From positions 62,001 through 126,000 of the forward strand of contig BDIU01000005.1 in the NCBI GenBank assembly GCA_002118135.1: 64,000 bases of DNA, in the 5' to 3' direction. The stretch comes from Trebouxia sp. TZW2008. Lineage: Eukaryota > Chlorophyta > Trebouxiophyceae > Trebouxiales > Trebouxiaceae. This document shows, piece after piece, positions 46,901 through 61,900 of this stretch. The translations under genes and the position numbers were made by a program. Under the pieces are notes generated by a model. It saw only the letters and a program-made list of their open reading frames with translations, was not told the origin of the DNA and ran no database searches. Within the stretch, counting starts at the first letter, position 1; each line of letters begins with the position of its first letter.

Positions 46901-49900
46901 AGCATTCACAGCGCAAAAGCTTACCTCCCCAGAATGACAGAGCTAGAGCGTTTGACTCTGGCAGCCATAGTGGAGCGCCTGCTGCCGCTGAAGGACACAT
47001 CTGACTCAGCGCTGTCCCGCCTAGGGATGCTGGGGCCAGGGTCAGCAAAGAGGCGCGGGTTGTGGGGTGTAGGCGCTGTTGAGTTATGCATGCTGCCAGG
47101 TACAGTAACAGGTGCCACTGGCAAGTCCTCAGCCTGCAGATTGATAGCTGCGTCAAGGTGACAAGAGAAGTGGTGTGTATGATTGCATAAAGGATCGCTC
47201 CAGTCTGAAAGCAAATGATCACTTGGGGTTCTTGACCCCACAGCAGAGCAATGCAGCAATAAAAACATTACCTGATTGCGCCATACACACTACGCATAGG
47301 AATCACACATATATGCCTTGCATGCATACCCTGATGCACTGGCCTGACAACTTGGCGCTATCAGCAAGCTCATGCCTTCACCACGCTACATGCTAAGCTG
47401 TGTTAACAGACAGATTGATGTTACACAACCACAGGACTGACCTGCATGTCTAGAATGTTGATCAGCAGGGTCTGCCAAGCAGCGTAGTCATCAGTGGCCG
47501 CTCTGCAGCGGGCTCCAAGCTGAGTCACAGTGGGATGATTGGAGTAGCGGTCTGACTCCCACATGCAGTATAGCGGCCCTGCCATCCGATCGTGATTGAA
47601 CATCTGCTGGAAGATGCGCCGCCATGGGTATAACACCTGCCATACGGCACACGACTCGAACACACTGTGATGAGCGTTTGCATTAACAGCAGCTTAAACA
47701 GCCGGAAGCAGCAGGTGTCTGCAGTCATGCAAAGATGCAGGCCCTGTAGGACTCCATTGAACAGTCAAATACATTGCTCAGCATCAATGGCGCGATTATC
47801 TCAGCAAGCAACTTGCAGCCCATCAGCACTGTTGTTGCAGCATCGGGTCTGTGAAGACATTGGCGCAGTCAAGACAAAGTGCTGCACTGCATGGCGATGA
47901 CTGCGCAGTTGCGGCAATGGTAGTTTAGCAATCTCCTGAGTACGCTCACAGGGTCAAGCAGAAAATCAAAATGCATACTACAAACAATACCACAAACAGT
48001 GTCAAGCAAAACATGGTCAGATAATCCACTGAAATCTCAGAGCCACTGCACATGTGGTGAATTTACCTTGGACTTGTTGGCAAGGTCGCCACTGGCAGCA
48101 AAGATGTTGCACTGCTTCCGGATGGAGGGCAGATTGCCAGGGGCAGCATCCATCGACTGGCGGTGGTTGTCCAGGCTCTCTCGTTCAAGCTCCTCGAGCA
48201 GCCGTGTCTTGCCCATGCCGGGCTCACCTTCAATGACAATGATGCCGCCCTCCTTGCTGCGCACGAGCCTCGTCAAGCGCTCTGCAACCTGCACAGACGT
48301 ACGTTCCAGTGACAACAGTTGCCGCGCCTGTGTGAGCTGACTCTGCCCTGTGTGTAGAGCATCGGGGCATTGATGCAGACCGTGATGATGTCTACAAGGG
48401 TGCTTGAGTTGACACCGCTGTTTGCAGATGGGTAGCTGCATGACAGTCAGCGCACTAGCGCCCACACCACAAGAGCTCTGCAGGACAAATCCTATTGCCC
48501 TTCTCTGAACAAAATCCTCTGCTTTCTGAGCCTCCAAGCAGTCTAAGTATAGAACTGGTCACATTGCATTGCTTATGAATTGCCCCACAAACGCAAGGAG
48601 AGTGCTAGTCCCTGAGGGTGCATGCATGACACAAAACTGAATCATCCTCAAAACAGTCTCAAGCTGGATTGTTCATCACCAACTTAATATACATGCAATA
48701 CTCTTTTGATTCTGACCTGCTTGATCTCATGCTGGCGCCCCACCATCTGCTTGAACTTGATTTTGCTGATGGAGTCAGTGGAGCGTGTGCGCCCCCCTGA
48801 CAGGGCAGCAGGGCCAGAATTGAGGGCTAGTCCCTGCGTTCCTGCCCTGCGCTGCTTACGGCCCCTGCGCCCACTGGCAGGATCTGCTTGAGTGCTGCCC
48901 TCCATGTTACGCAATGGAGCTACGCTGTAGACGTCCACTGGGTACAGCTTGCCCTTCACCTGCATCACCAGCATGCCTCAGCATGTCTGCTATTCAAGAA
49001 GCTGCGTGACCCTGTTGGGTCAGCACAGCAACAGACTGGTCTGCCTGAGTGCTGCCCTCCATGTTATGCAATGGAGCTACGCTGTAAACATCCACTGGGT
49101 ACAGTTTGCCCTTCACCTGCAGCACCCGTATTCCTCAGCATTTGCATTGTGGCTGCGTTTGTCATCATTCACAGAGGAGCCTCGTGGAGCCTCCTTACTG
49201 AACTCAGCAGCGTGAGCTGCCTTCAGAAAGCATCTACATGAGTTGTATGAAATGAATATAGGAGCCACAGCAGCATTGAGAAATGGCTACCATCAAGTGC
49301 ATCAGGGCAAAAGTGTCTGCTCTGATGTGCACATCTGTATCGCTGTGTGATTGCGCCACAGTATAGCATTGCACAGTCTTTTTGAGCTCGCTCGGCAGGC
49401 AGACTGCGGAGTTGGAATAGACTTTAACGCCAGCAACAACTTGATCTTGCGAAACAAACAGGGGGTAGTTGCCTTCTCAAGCACGACGTGGGTGGGGTCA
49501 AGCAAGTGGAAGCATATGTGGCGCAATGCAAGCCTGTGCTGCCTGATGTATTCTGTTTTGGTCAGCTCTGGTGGGCTGCTTTTGGCCCTCAAGCCCTTGG
49601 CAAGACAAGCTGCAGTTTGAGGTTTTGATGACTCATTCAGTTGCATCAGTACTTCATCCTTGCGCCATAGTATGCAATGACTTTCATGATGTGCCACAGA
49701 CAGTGCTCTCCCAAAATTTGCTGATCTGCGATGCTGTCTGTCCTGATCACTCACAACCCCCAAACTTATCAAAGGATATGCTGCAGTTGATGATATATTC
49801 TCACACATGCCCTTTCAGTTATGTCACAGGTCGCAATTGGACATGCAAAACAGCTAGATCTGCCCAACAAGCCAAGCTTATATCCCGTCGTACAAAGGTG

Positions 49901-52900
49901 GTAGACGGTCCTACCACGAGGGGTTCCAAGCGTGTGTAGGCAGCAGCAGAGGTGGCCATGTGCTGGGTGGAGTAGTCACACAGGATATCCCCCATGCCTG
50001 CCGTGGCTTTGCACATGAGGCGGGCACTGAGGTTGATGGAGTCACCAAACACAGTGTACTCAGCACGTATGCGAGAGCCCACACAGGCACACAGCAACTG
50101 TCCTGTGGTGACCCCAATGCAGCCCTGACCTCCTGCTGCCTTCATACCCTCCACTATGCACAGTGCTGCCTACAGGCACCATACAAGCTGAGGCTTGCGG
50201 TACAATGTCTGGTTGGCACTGGCAACAGAAATGTCGTTAATCTTGCCACTCATTCAATAGTCAAGATGAAGGCTGCAAACCAGCGAGACAACCAGCAGCA
50301 GCCAAGCCTTCAATGCCATAGAACCAGCAGCTTGCACCCAGCAACTTGCAATCAGAATCTACGCACAACATTTTGCAAAGAGCACCCATGCTCTGATACA
50401 AAGCATGGGTGCAGCAATGATGCAACTCCCACCTGAATGGCTCTGGCCGGGGAGTCCTCGTGGGTTTTGCCAGGCAGGCCAAAGGCGCAGATGCTGAGGA
50501 ATCCCTTCTCATCACAGCGGAACTGCAGGAAGCTGCCGTCAAATGCGCGCATCTGCTTCTGCACTAGGTCCACTGCAGCCTGCACCTCCTTCACCTCTGA
50601 AGCTGCCACTTCACCCTGGGCCCCTTCCTCTGAGCTGCCAGATGCTGTTGGCCTCTGTAAGCAATGCAGAGATGTTGGTACTTCAGATCTAGTGTTTGTC
50701 TGGTCATATTGGGCTCCGTCTCGCAGAGCTGTTGACCCACAGAATGCTGCACCTCCTTCATTTCTGAAGCACCACGCCCTGGCTGCCAGTTGTTGAGCTT
50801 CCAGATGCTGTTGGCCTCTGTAAGCAATGCGGCAATTGGGGGATTGCAAGTTTTGCAGCAAGCAGCTATGATGAGAGTTGCATTTCTGCTGTGTCTCAGC
50901 TTCAGAATGAGCACACAGAAGCTGCAACCAACACTACAGGACAGCAGGGGAAAGGGATTGAAAGCAATGTCTGCATACCTTGAGGCTGAGCAACAGGCAG
51001 GTCCACAACAGTCGGTATGAACAACAAAGAAACAGGCGCAAAACTCACGCAGGAACCAGGGTAAAAGTTCATGAAGTGCATCCAGAGGTCATGGACAACG
51101 GTGCATCAGGGATGCATGCAATTGCTGGCCTTGAGGCTAGGGAAGCCCAGAAACAGGCAGGTGCAAACTCGGATCTCATTGACAAAGTGCATCAAGCCGC
51201 CATCTGTTGCATGGCCACTCAGAACAACCCAGCCTGGCAGATAGAATACCCCGGGCTGGTGCTAGAATGCGTAGTCTATATTGTTACTGCCAGTATGATA
51301 ATTACCTTCAGGCTAGGGAAGCCTAGGAACAGGCAAGTGCACACTCGGATCTCATTGACAAAGTCCCGGTGGCCTGCCTCAATGCGCTGTCGCACATTGC
51401 CCATGACATGCATGCGCAGGATCTGCACTGCGCGCAGCTGCACATAGCGCGGCAGGTCTTGGAAGTCAGCAGCATACTGGGCGTGCTCTGTCTGCTTGAC
51501 TGGTGAGCGCTGCAGGTGAAAGCAGTCATGAGTCAGCTGTGGCAGCTCAGTCTTGTAGAGCACAGGTGTTCCAGTACTCCATGCTGTCCAATGACTGTGT
51601 CATGTCTTGCTGTTGCTGCGAGTAAAATGACCAAACTGCAGCAAGCAAGGTGCATCTAAACCAATTGCAGGTCTGCTGCACAGGCCAGCCAAATCACACC
51701 TGTACAGCGGAAATTGTTGCTAGCAAAATGCTTCATTAGCAGATGACCTGAAAGACCTGTATTGGGGAAATTGTTTGCAAAAATGTACATCAGGGCAGCA
51801 CTTGAGCACTGATGTTTGCTGTACAGAACAAAGTGCAATTTGCCTAGCAGCATTTAACAGAGCAGCAGAACAGCTGAGATGTCAGAAGATTCTTACCAAT
51901 TCTTGCTGAGACATTGACACCAGCCGAGAATTGTCATTCTGCAAGGTGTCAACAGCGCAGTGACCAGCTACTACGCTAGTGACCTCAGGGCTCAGGATGA
52001 CATCACCGGCTTGTGCATACTGCTCTGCACTCCCAATCTGCACGTCAAGACAAAGTCAGGCCCAAGCAATGAACTGTCAACTGCCCTGATCAGCGGAACT
52101 GAAGTTATGCAGATCAGGCAAGCATTTTGCGAGGCATGCCAAAAGATTGCTTCTGTGGGCAACTGATATTTTGTTGTATATCCAAGGAACAAAACTGCCT
52201 ACTGTTGCATTGAGGCATTTGGCTTGGAGTAGCAGCAGGCTGGGAAGGTCTTGCATCAACCCATGATCTGCATGAGAGATGCGTACAGATGTCCAACAGT
52301 ACAATAGAGCATGGTAGTGAGACACCCAAGTTCTTCGCGATTCTGGCCTACGCCACAGTCTGTTTGAAAGACTTCAATCAGACGGAAGTTGCCCAAATGG
52401 CCTTTGTGGCACACTGGCATGCAACAAAGCATGTTACCAAGTCAGCAGACATTGACTGCAGCTGTGTTGCGCCAGACACTGCGAGGAGCACAGTGCTTTT
52501 GCCAAAAAATGCTAACCTGCGCAATGGGTGGGCGCCTGCCGTGCTTGTCTGGCTCAGGATGGTGCGGCCTATCCCCAATAAAGAACTCCCACCGCGGCAC
52601 CCCGCCATCCTGAGTTGTGAACTCGGCACATCCGCCCACATAGAACAGGCACACCTTGCCACATCCCACTGTCACCTGCAGCAAGCACAACAGCTTTCTT
52701 TGCTGCCTCCCTCCACCGCTTCCCTTCCAGGACAGGGAAACGCTTGCTCACGCATGTCATTATCAGGTCAGGGCATGAGCAGCTGTCCTATACATTCTGA
52801 GCCAGGATTTCAGGTTTAATTGCCTGCTTGAAGAGACAGCTAAGCATTCATTGCCATACCACCACTGGCAGGAACACAGTTTCACATCATAAGTGGCAGA

Positions 52901-55900
52901 CACACACTGTGGAACTGCTCATCAGGAGGCATGACCAAGTACCTTGAGAGACAGTGGCGTGCGCTTGACAGAGTTCAGGTCCGCCTGGCGCAGATTCTTT
53001 TGATTGTCCACATCCTGCCTCAGAAGGTTCCCCTGATGCGACAAAGGGGAGTAGGTAGCAGACACCAAACCCAGCCCAGTGTTACTACCCAAGTGCGTGC
53101 CCACAGAGTTCATGCTCAGGCCGCTGCGCTGAACCATGCTACTGGAACCGATGGAGAAGTTGGTGGCAGAGGCTTTAGTTTGGCTGACATCCCAGTGCAC
53201 GCTTTGCCCTGGCATACCCACCTGGCTGACCCCGCTGCTACTTGGGGAGCCCCCTGAGGCTTTGCTCTTCCTGCAGGTCAACAAAGGATGCTGTTTGGGG
53301 TATGACCTCAAAAATATGTTCACACAGCGCAACAGGAAGCTTTGGTCTGGCTGACATCCCAGTGAATGCTTTGCCCTGGCTGACATCCTAGTGGACGCTT
53401 TGTCCTGGCATCCCCACCTGGCTGACCCCGCTGCTGCTTGGGGAAGCCCCTGAGGCTTTGCTCTTCCTGCAGGTCAACACAGGATGCCAACTGATGAATA
53501 GACTTGAAACATCTCCACACAGCTCAGCAGGAAGCTTTGCTCTGAATGACATCTTGGTGTACGCGCTGTCCTGGCATACCCAACTGGCTGACCCCGCCGC
53601 TGCTTGGGGACCCCCCTGCTGAGGCTTTGCTCTTCCTGCATTTCAAGAGGGGCTACCTTGTTACTGTTAGGTCTTAGTCTAGGGGTCATGCTGCTAATCT
53701 AAGGGTTGTGCTGATGTCCTCTCAACATGGCATGCCACAACGCAACGCAGCACAGCACAGTCAAGACATCTTCACACCTGCACTGTTGGCAAGCAACCTA
53801 AGCGCTAATGGCATCTCCTTCTTTGTGTGCAGATGCAAAGCAGCGAAGATGCTTGCATACTCATCTTGGTCCACTGGTATGTCTTGGACAGTCAACTGTC
53901 AAATGGCTGACTGTATGTCGCACCTTTTCCAGAAGTTGCCTTTGAAGACCCCCCATTTTGCCTCAGGGGGGTCATCACCAGCCCTAGAGGACTCCGCATC
54001 CGACATGCCAGGCTCAGAGGCAGCAGACATCTCTACCTCTAGCCCTTCTGCAACTGGGCCTGGATCAGTCCACCCTTCACTGATGGGCAGCTGCTGCCTT
54101 TCAGCTTGCCCATTGATGGGCAGGTTGATGGGCAGAGCAGGCCCTTTTGGGGCGTGCCGCGTTGCAATGGGTGCTAGTCGGATCTTGTGGAGGTTGAATG
54201 TGTCACCAGGGTCAAAGCCTGAAGGTGAATGAGGCAGCTGGATGGGGCCTTCAGCAGCTGGAGAAAGCTGGAATGTTGCCCCTGCAAAATCAAACAGTTG
54301 TAGGGATCTGTACTTGTTCTGGCATTTTTGGACAGCAAAAGTCAAAAGCTGGAAATCTCTGAAGGAGCGTGCATGTTGTTGTGCAGTGTCTTATGCCCTG
54401 GATGCTTTGTGGCAACGTTGCAGTAAGCACTGCATCTGGGCTGGCTGTGCCTTGTAACTGTCCCTGGCATTCACATGCATGCATGCCGCAGCCAGGATTG
54501 CATCTTGCTGTTTCAATGTCATTAGCTGGCTAAAGAGATTCATGCATGTCGCTTTGCAGGCGCAGTTGGCAGATGAAGCACCTTGTTTCTGCGGTTGAGG
54601 TGACGTCTGAATGGCTTCATTTGCCTCCACAGAACCAGGCAAAGCTGCAGGCTCAGGCTGCTGTACATGGGCTCGGATCATATCAGAGGGGGCAGTGGGT
54701 GTGACTGCCTCTGACACAGATTTGTGCAGCCCCTCTTCCTCTTCCTCTGCTTCCTCAGGCACGCTGGGTGAAAGGCTCAGCCTGCTAGGCTTCTTCTTTG
54801 GAAGCTGTCGGCTCTCTTCAGGACTGCAGGCAGGGTCCACTTTCAGTCCTACAGCAAGTGAGAAAAAGGCAGCACATGGGCCCAGATCATATCAGATGGA
54901 CTTGTTGGGGTAACTGCCTCTGAAACTGGGCTGTGCAGCCCCTTCTCCTCTTCCTCAGGCACATTGAGTGAGAGGCTCAGCCTGCTGGACATCTTGTTTG
55001 GGAGCTGTCTGGTCTCTTCAAAATTGTGAATATGTTTCAAATTCACAACAACAGCATTGGAGTCTTTCAAGTTGGTCTTCAGTGACTTGCCAGACTGTCT
55101 GTGTTTGTCAGCTCTACAATTTTGACTGAGGCACATGCACAGCAATTTTGCTGTTGGGAGTACATACCTTTCAACTTGCAGACAAGAATCAGGAGAAGGT
55201 AAGCTTAGAATCAGTCCAAACAGCCTTTGCAGACACAATGGCAGCGCAGCCACCGCAGCTCATCCTCAGTCATCTACCACTCCAAACATTGCGACCGGTA
55301 GGCAGATCACTCAGCAGAAAGCTTACCTGCCAAACTGCAATGTGGGGCGCACTAGCATGAAAGTAGCTGATTTGGGCAGGTGTGGTATGAGTCCATTTAA
55401 AGTTCACAACCGATAGGCAATCAGAACCTTGAACATGAGACTCACCTCCCAAATTGTGACGTGGGCCGCACTTGCATGAAACTAGCTGATTTGGGCAGCT
55501 GTGGCGGCCTGTTAGACACAAGAGAAGAGGCCAAACCCTCGGCAGGCATGCCCCTCAGCATTGACTGGCCTGTCAAGTGTGATAGTGAGCGATGAACCCG
55601 GCTGTGGCCACTGCTGTCTAGGGGACTGGTAGGACTGCTAGGGACTTCCAAGCTGCCTGCACATACACAGTTTCATCATGTCAGAATACAGCAAGATGCC
55701 TGGAAAGATAAGCACTACAAACTCCAGCATACATGCTCCATATGTGCAGCACTGAAACCTTGCTAGACTGCCTTGTGCTGCATGACACAGTAATACAAAT
55801 GCTCAACAGTTGAACAGTGGGGTTTGTCATATCGTTTCAGATCTGAACTAGTTGCTGCTTGCAGGGCACTGTGCAGGCATTGAATGCCACCTGGCTTGAC

Positions 55901-58900
55901 GCGTGTGAGATGTGGACCTGCTTCGCCCAGCGCTGTAGCTGACCAACATGAGCCCACAGCACTGACATTGCTTGCAACTGAGCATTAGAGAACTGTTTGT
56001 CTGATACTGATTTGCCAACATCAGTTGTTTGCTGTGATGTTGGCTTGTTGATATTAGCTGTCTTTTGACGGTGAGGGCATTGCTACTATCATTTGCAGTG
56101 TGAATGGCTAGTGGCATTGTGGTATGTCTTACCAACAGAGCCATCAGCCAGGGGCAGTTGGGAGGCCTTGGGGGTAATACCCCCCAGGGCGCGTAAGCTA
56201 CCTCCCTCCGCCTTCAAGGGGGTGTCTGCCTCACGCGGCTCACGGGCTGACCAGCTGCGTCCAAACACATTGGACAGCCTATGATTTACATGCTGAAGCA
56301 AGCCAATGACCGGCATTCCTGCAGGCAAACATAACACAGTGACTTTGTTTTGTAACGACTGCTTTGATCACCAAGATAAATGTCTGTATATTGAATTATC
56401 CCAACAACGTGGTACCACTGCAATCAGATGGCAGTGATGGATTCCCAACTGCATTGTGCTAAGACCTGTCTTTATTTCAACGCCTTTACGATGAGTTGCT
56501 GTATATGGTTGACTGAGGGTCTGAATTAGGCAAGCAGGTGGTGTGTGACTGGAGGACTTCAACAACAGCACTGCCAGCATTGCATGATGATCTTGCAGGC
56601 ATAAAGAGGTGCCAACAGCAGATGTCAGTTTCTGCGTGTGAGCCACATCAGGACATGTCATAGCCAGCCACTGGTTGCCGCGCAGCCAGATCAGCAAAGC
56701 TTCAGAGTGTCTCAGTGGCATTCTGCAACAGAATCATGTCAAAACTGCCTGGTGGTCGAAAGCTGTGCGGAACAATACCTGCAGATGGGGTCTCCTTGCT
56801 GGTAGCGTCATCAGCAGTCCCAGCTGAAGCAATGAGGTTTGTATCAGAAGCGACAGCCCGTGTGGGCTCCTCTACCGAAGGCAGCGGCTCTGATGCCCTG
56901 ACCAGCTCTGGAGGAGCAGATGCTTTCAGCGCAGCAATGTCAGCAGCATTGGGAGCGCTGAAGGCTCTGGGCCTGTGCCACGGCCCTGATTTGCTTCCAG
57001 ATGACCTGCATGGTGACAAGTTGCTATAAGCAGTTCTGTCAAGATGCAATGTGCCCACAACCACAGCAGCCCCAAATGCAGCATTGCAAACCACTCAGCA
57101 CCAAGATTAGGTGGAGCTGGCATCAAAGAGCTGATACACTGAGGCTTTAGCAGCGCTCATTCAACGACACACGCTTTTGTCGAAGAAGTTGCGTACCCAG
57201 AGAAGATGCCCGCCGTATTTGCGAAAGCATTGTGCCACCGGCTCTCCGGCGTGCTGGTCCCGCTGTCGCTGGCAGCGGCCAGCACTTGATGGCGGCGAGC
57301 TGCACCTGCCACCGCAAACTTGACCGCTCCGTCGGCTACAACCGTAGCTATAGCGGCAGCAGGCTCAGCTGCGCTTTCTGGTCCCACGACACCAGTCACG
57401 GCGGCACGAGCGGCCCGAGCTTTCTCCCGCAACCGCTCTGCCAGGGGTATCGCAATCACGTCGCCGCTGGCCATCATCCGCATGGAGCCTGCAGCAAGAC
57501 AGAGACCATTTGGTCATTCCTTTGAATTCACAGCAAAGCAGAGCAGAGCAACCCAAGGTAGCCAAGCCAGACAGAGACTCTTTGGCAAGATGGTTGACTC
57601 TCACTAAAGCTGAGAGACCTGAGCTTGCCAAGCACTGCAACAACCTCCAAGTTTGACACAAAATGCTGAGGATCATTGAGAGATGCACAGCTCCAGGTTT
57701 GTTACCGTATTTGTCAACCAGATCGCTGGCACAGTGGAGGCAGCGCAGGGTAGCCTCCTTCAATCCCCCATCCTCAGCAGTCGTTTCCTCAGCACTGGGG
57801 CTGAAAGCCACTATCATGGAGTCCCCAGCAAACTTCATGACGTCGCCCTCATACAGCAAAATCAAATCGATGACCTGCACAAGAAGGATCGAGGCTGAGA
57901 GTGCGGCAACGATGTCAGCAACAAACCAATACACATCACCAATCACAAGCTGCAGCTCAATGGCTTCAAGAGGGTGAAATTCAAATAGCATTGGTGTTTA
58001 CAAGCTTGCAAAAGCATCTCAAGGCAGCCTTGCTTGAAAGGAGATTTGCTGGTGAAGACCTTGTTTGCAACAATGCACTGGCAGCACCTCCCAAACTCTG
58101 GTGATGCCAGAGAAAGCATGCCCTACCTTTGTGAAGTAATTATTCATGCACTTAGTGAGCTGCTCCACACCAGATGGCCCTTGCTTGGACAGCTGCTCAG
58201 TCAGCTGTGTGAAGCCAGTGATGTCACAAATCAGCACTGCTCCATCAAACGCCTCCATGCGGGGCTCCATTCCCCTAGACACAGCCCCTGCAGACATTGC
58301 TGTATATACTGTGAAGTTGCAGCTGGACCTCACCCTGTTGACGAGGCAGTCATGTAGGCTACCAAGCAATGTCAAATGAAGCTGACGCTTGCAGCCTTCT
58401 GATGCATGATTCACCACCAGGCACAGGTGCTCAGCCACTTCTGAGCTATATTGCTTCTTTGATATGCAAGCAGTGTCAATGCCAGCTGCACTATCACTGG
58501 TTTCCATGCTTGACTTGCTGTGGAAAGTTGTTCACACCTGCCATAAAGGCATACATGCACATATAGGGCTTGACGGTGCCAACATGCTACTTGCTGAAGG
58601 ATATCCATTTAGACACTTCAGCTTCTTGTTTGCTCTGCTAGCAAACCAAGCTTGAACGATGCCAAGGGGCAGTCGTTTGCAGCACCTTCAGCGATGCACT
58701 ATCTTCTTCTGGCTCTTGTTCACAAGGAAGTCAAGTCAGCTATCTCATCAACATAGACACAAGCCAATGCTTGCAAACAAGAACTCAGACATCAAATTTG
58801 ACATCTTCTGAAGCAGCTTCAGCCATTTGGTGTCATCCTTAGGCTCTTGTTCCGGTGAGGAAGGCTGAATTTACAATCTCATTAGCATAGAAATAAGCCA

Positions 58901-61900
58901 GTATTTGCAAGCAAGGACTCAAACATCAAGTTTGACATGTTCTGAAGCAGCTTCAGCCACTCACTGTCATCTTCAGGCTCTTGCTCTGAGGAGGCAGGCT
59001 GAGCCCGTGACCCCGCCAGGCAGCGTGGGTGGGGCGTGAGCAAGTCATCTCTGAGCATACGGGGCACAAACGGGGCCAAAGCCGGCAAGGCCTTGGACAC
59101 TGTCTTGCTCTGCCAGCGCCGCGCTGTCATGCTGGTGGCAATGATGCTTCTCAAGTCCTCCATGCTGCTGCGAGGGCCCAGGTTCTTCTCCACTGCCTCT
59201 GCTGCTGTGTTGCCTTCCAAAGCTGCATGTACGCATGTGTTGCTCAATGTGACATACATGCTTGTGTGCTCAGGATTCGCTAATCTGCCATTGTACAGTG
59301 CAGCTGCATGAATGCTAGTGGCAATGATGCTGCGCAAGTCCTCCATGCTCCTGCGAGGGCCCAGGTGCTTCTTTGCTGCCTCTGCTGCTGAGTTGCCCTG
59401 CAAAGCTGCATGCAAATTTGTGTGCTCTAAAGCATCTTCTGTGCCACTGCATAGTGCAAGTATATGTGCGCTTGTGCTGCTGAATCCTACTGTGTCACAA
59501 TACCGCCCAAGTTACAATGCGCTTGTTTGCTTGCTGTCTGCTGTGCCACAATAGAATGCAAGTAAAGGTGTGCTTTTGGTGCTTGACGCTGTGTGCTGTG
59601 CCACAGTACTGAGCACATACATGTATGCTTGTGGCCTCATCACTGCTGGCTGTGCCTTGGTAAGTTGCAACTACATCTGCACTTCTTGAATTACTGTTGA
59701 CTGTGCCACAGTGCAGCTGCGTTGCTCAATGCTGATTTCTGTGTCAGCATTTGCAAGGTCTTGCGAGACATCTGTCCCTGCGCGTACTGCCATGTGCTTA
59801 TTGTGGACTGCTTTGGATGCTGAGCTTGCCAGATGATCTGATGCTGTTCATGTACTGATGCTGAGGCACAGGCATATCATCAGCTGACAAGGCTGACATC
59901 TAAGGCAAGGTTGCGTGCCTCAAGCAGCTTTGCTCTTACCTGAAGTCGTCGTCCATGGCTAGATTGACCAGTGCCTGTACGAATGTGGCACTTTAAGCTA
60001 GTATTTGCACGAGTTTGCGAGGTCAAGTGTTGTGCTCTTCTGACAAGGAACTGATACTGTTTTGCTCAGACTTCGTTCCACTTGGCCAAGCATGATTGGC
60101 AAGAATGGTTTTCATGCACGTCTGCAAGCTGACATCTGCATGCGGAAATGGCTGGGATGCAGGACTCTTTGCAGAGATCAGCATCAAGCGTACAAGCCAC
60201 TGTGGCTGTATATGCTCTCAGGCTGAGTGCAACACTATAGCAGAGTGTTGTGTCCCAGTACTGGATGCGCACCATCAAAGAAGGAAGCGCCTGCTTCTTG
60301 TGCAAGCTGCGCCAGGTTGGAGGCTCTGCGTGCCTTGCGGCCTGCCCTAGGGGCAGCCCCTAGCCTGGAAGGGGGTGACTTAGGGGTCGCAGGGCCCTTG
60401 CTAGCGCTGGATGGGATCCCTGATGTGGTGGGAATCAGCACATTGAGCGAAGGCTTCTCCTGAGGAAGCGAGACAGTCACAACTTAGTAGTAGTTGAATT
60501 GCAGCCTTGCGATCTGTCGCTTTGACACAGCACTCTGCAGCTTGCAAGCTTCGCTCATGCCGCAGAAGACTGCATCCTGAATCTTTTTTTCTGAGCAAAC
60601 TACAAACAATGTGAGTCTGCTCAAAATAGTATCTGAGTCAGTATCCGCCAACACAGCTGCTGTCGTGTGCTCAGCTGTGAGCTGCACTGGCAAATTTGTA
60701 TGCTGGCAAATTGGTGTCATGCATGACAATGCAGTTGCTGACTTGCACAACTCAGCAGGCTGACTTACTGACAGCAATGGTAGCAGCAGTCCTGCCAACT
60801 TAGGCACAGCCAGGCAACGCTTGACACCTGCCCAGCACTGTATATGCAATAGAGAAGTCGAGGATCAGACACTGTTTCAACAGATCTGCTACATTGGTGA
60901 GCCAGCAAAATCTCATGGCAGAAGCAGCTAGTACCTTTTTGGCCTTGATGGTATCAGCTTTTGGGCTGCCAACAGGATTCCGAAGCAGCATACTACTCAT
61001 GCGCCCCTTCCAGCCAGCTGCCGGCCTACCAGGAGCCCTAACCACAGACCCTTCGTCAGTCATGTCACTGTGGACACTGCCAGGCCCCCCTGCCCGTTTG
61101 GGGGTCCCCACCCCCTCTGTGTCTGAGTGTCTGAGCGAAGCACTAGGACTATCGATGAAGGCCGCGCCAATTGTCATTGCCTCAGAAGCTTGTGACACGT
61201 CAATGGAGGTCTGTGAGTCATTGACTCTCTTGTTGAGCATGCTGCCAATCAAGCTGTCATCTTTCTTGGAGGCAGTGTTGCCTGCAATGTGCACAGCATT
61301 TGCTCATCATTGCACACATGGGCTGGTTTACAGCTCATCAAGTGTAGATGCAAAACAAAAACAGCAGTTGCATTGTGTTTCAGTTGTTTGCAGCGGAAGC
61401 TTGATCAAGCTACATGACAAGCACTCGAATATACTCACTAAGCAGGTGCGCTGTGCACAGGACATGATTGTATCACGACCGGCATTGATGCATGTCCAGA
61501 AACTGCATGTGCAGCCTTTGTATCAGGCAGCAGCGTTATAGCTTGCGCAGTCTTGCAGCTGCTTCATACGCAAGGAAAGCAGCAGCATCAGCCAAGCCTA
61601 GCGCAGGAGACCACAGCACAAGCAAAGGCATGCCCTGCAGCGTTCCTGTGTGTGCAAGATGCAGGTAATGCACATGATGCTAGCCAGCAACAATGTAATG
61701 CTCGGTCAGGGCATCAATGTAGGTATGAATTTTTTCAGAGTGGATGTGCAGTGGCGGTGCTGGCCCCATTGTCTGCACACCTTCGGGTGATGAAATTGCC
61801 TGCTGTATGGCTTACAGGAACAGGGTGAGGTGTGTCTGTTACCTAACTAGCACTTGCACAGGTGTCAAAATGCATCAATCAGTTAAGGGTACCAAAGACA

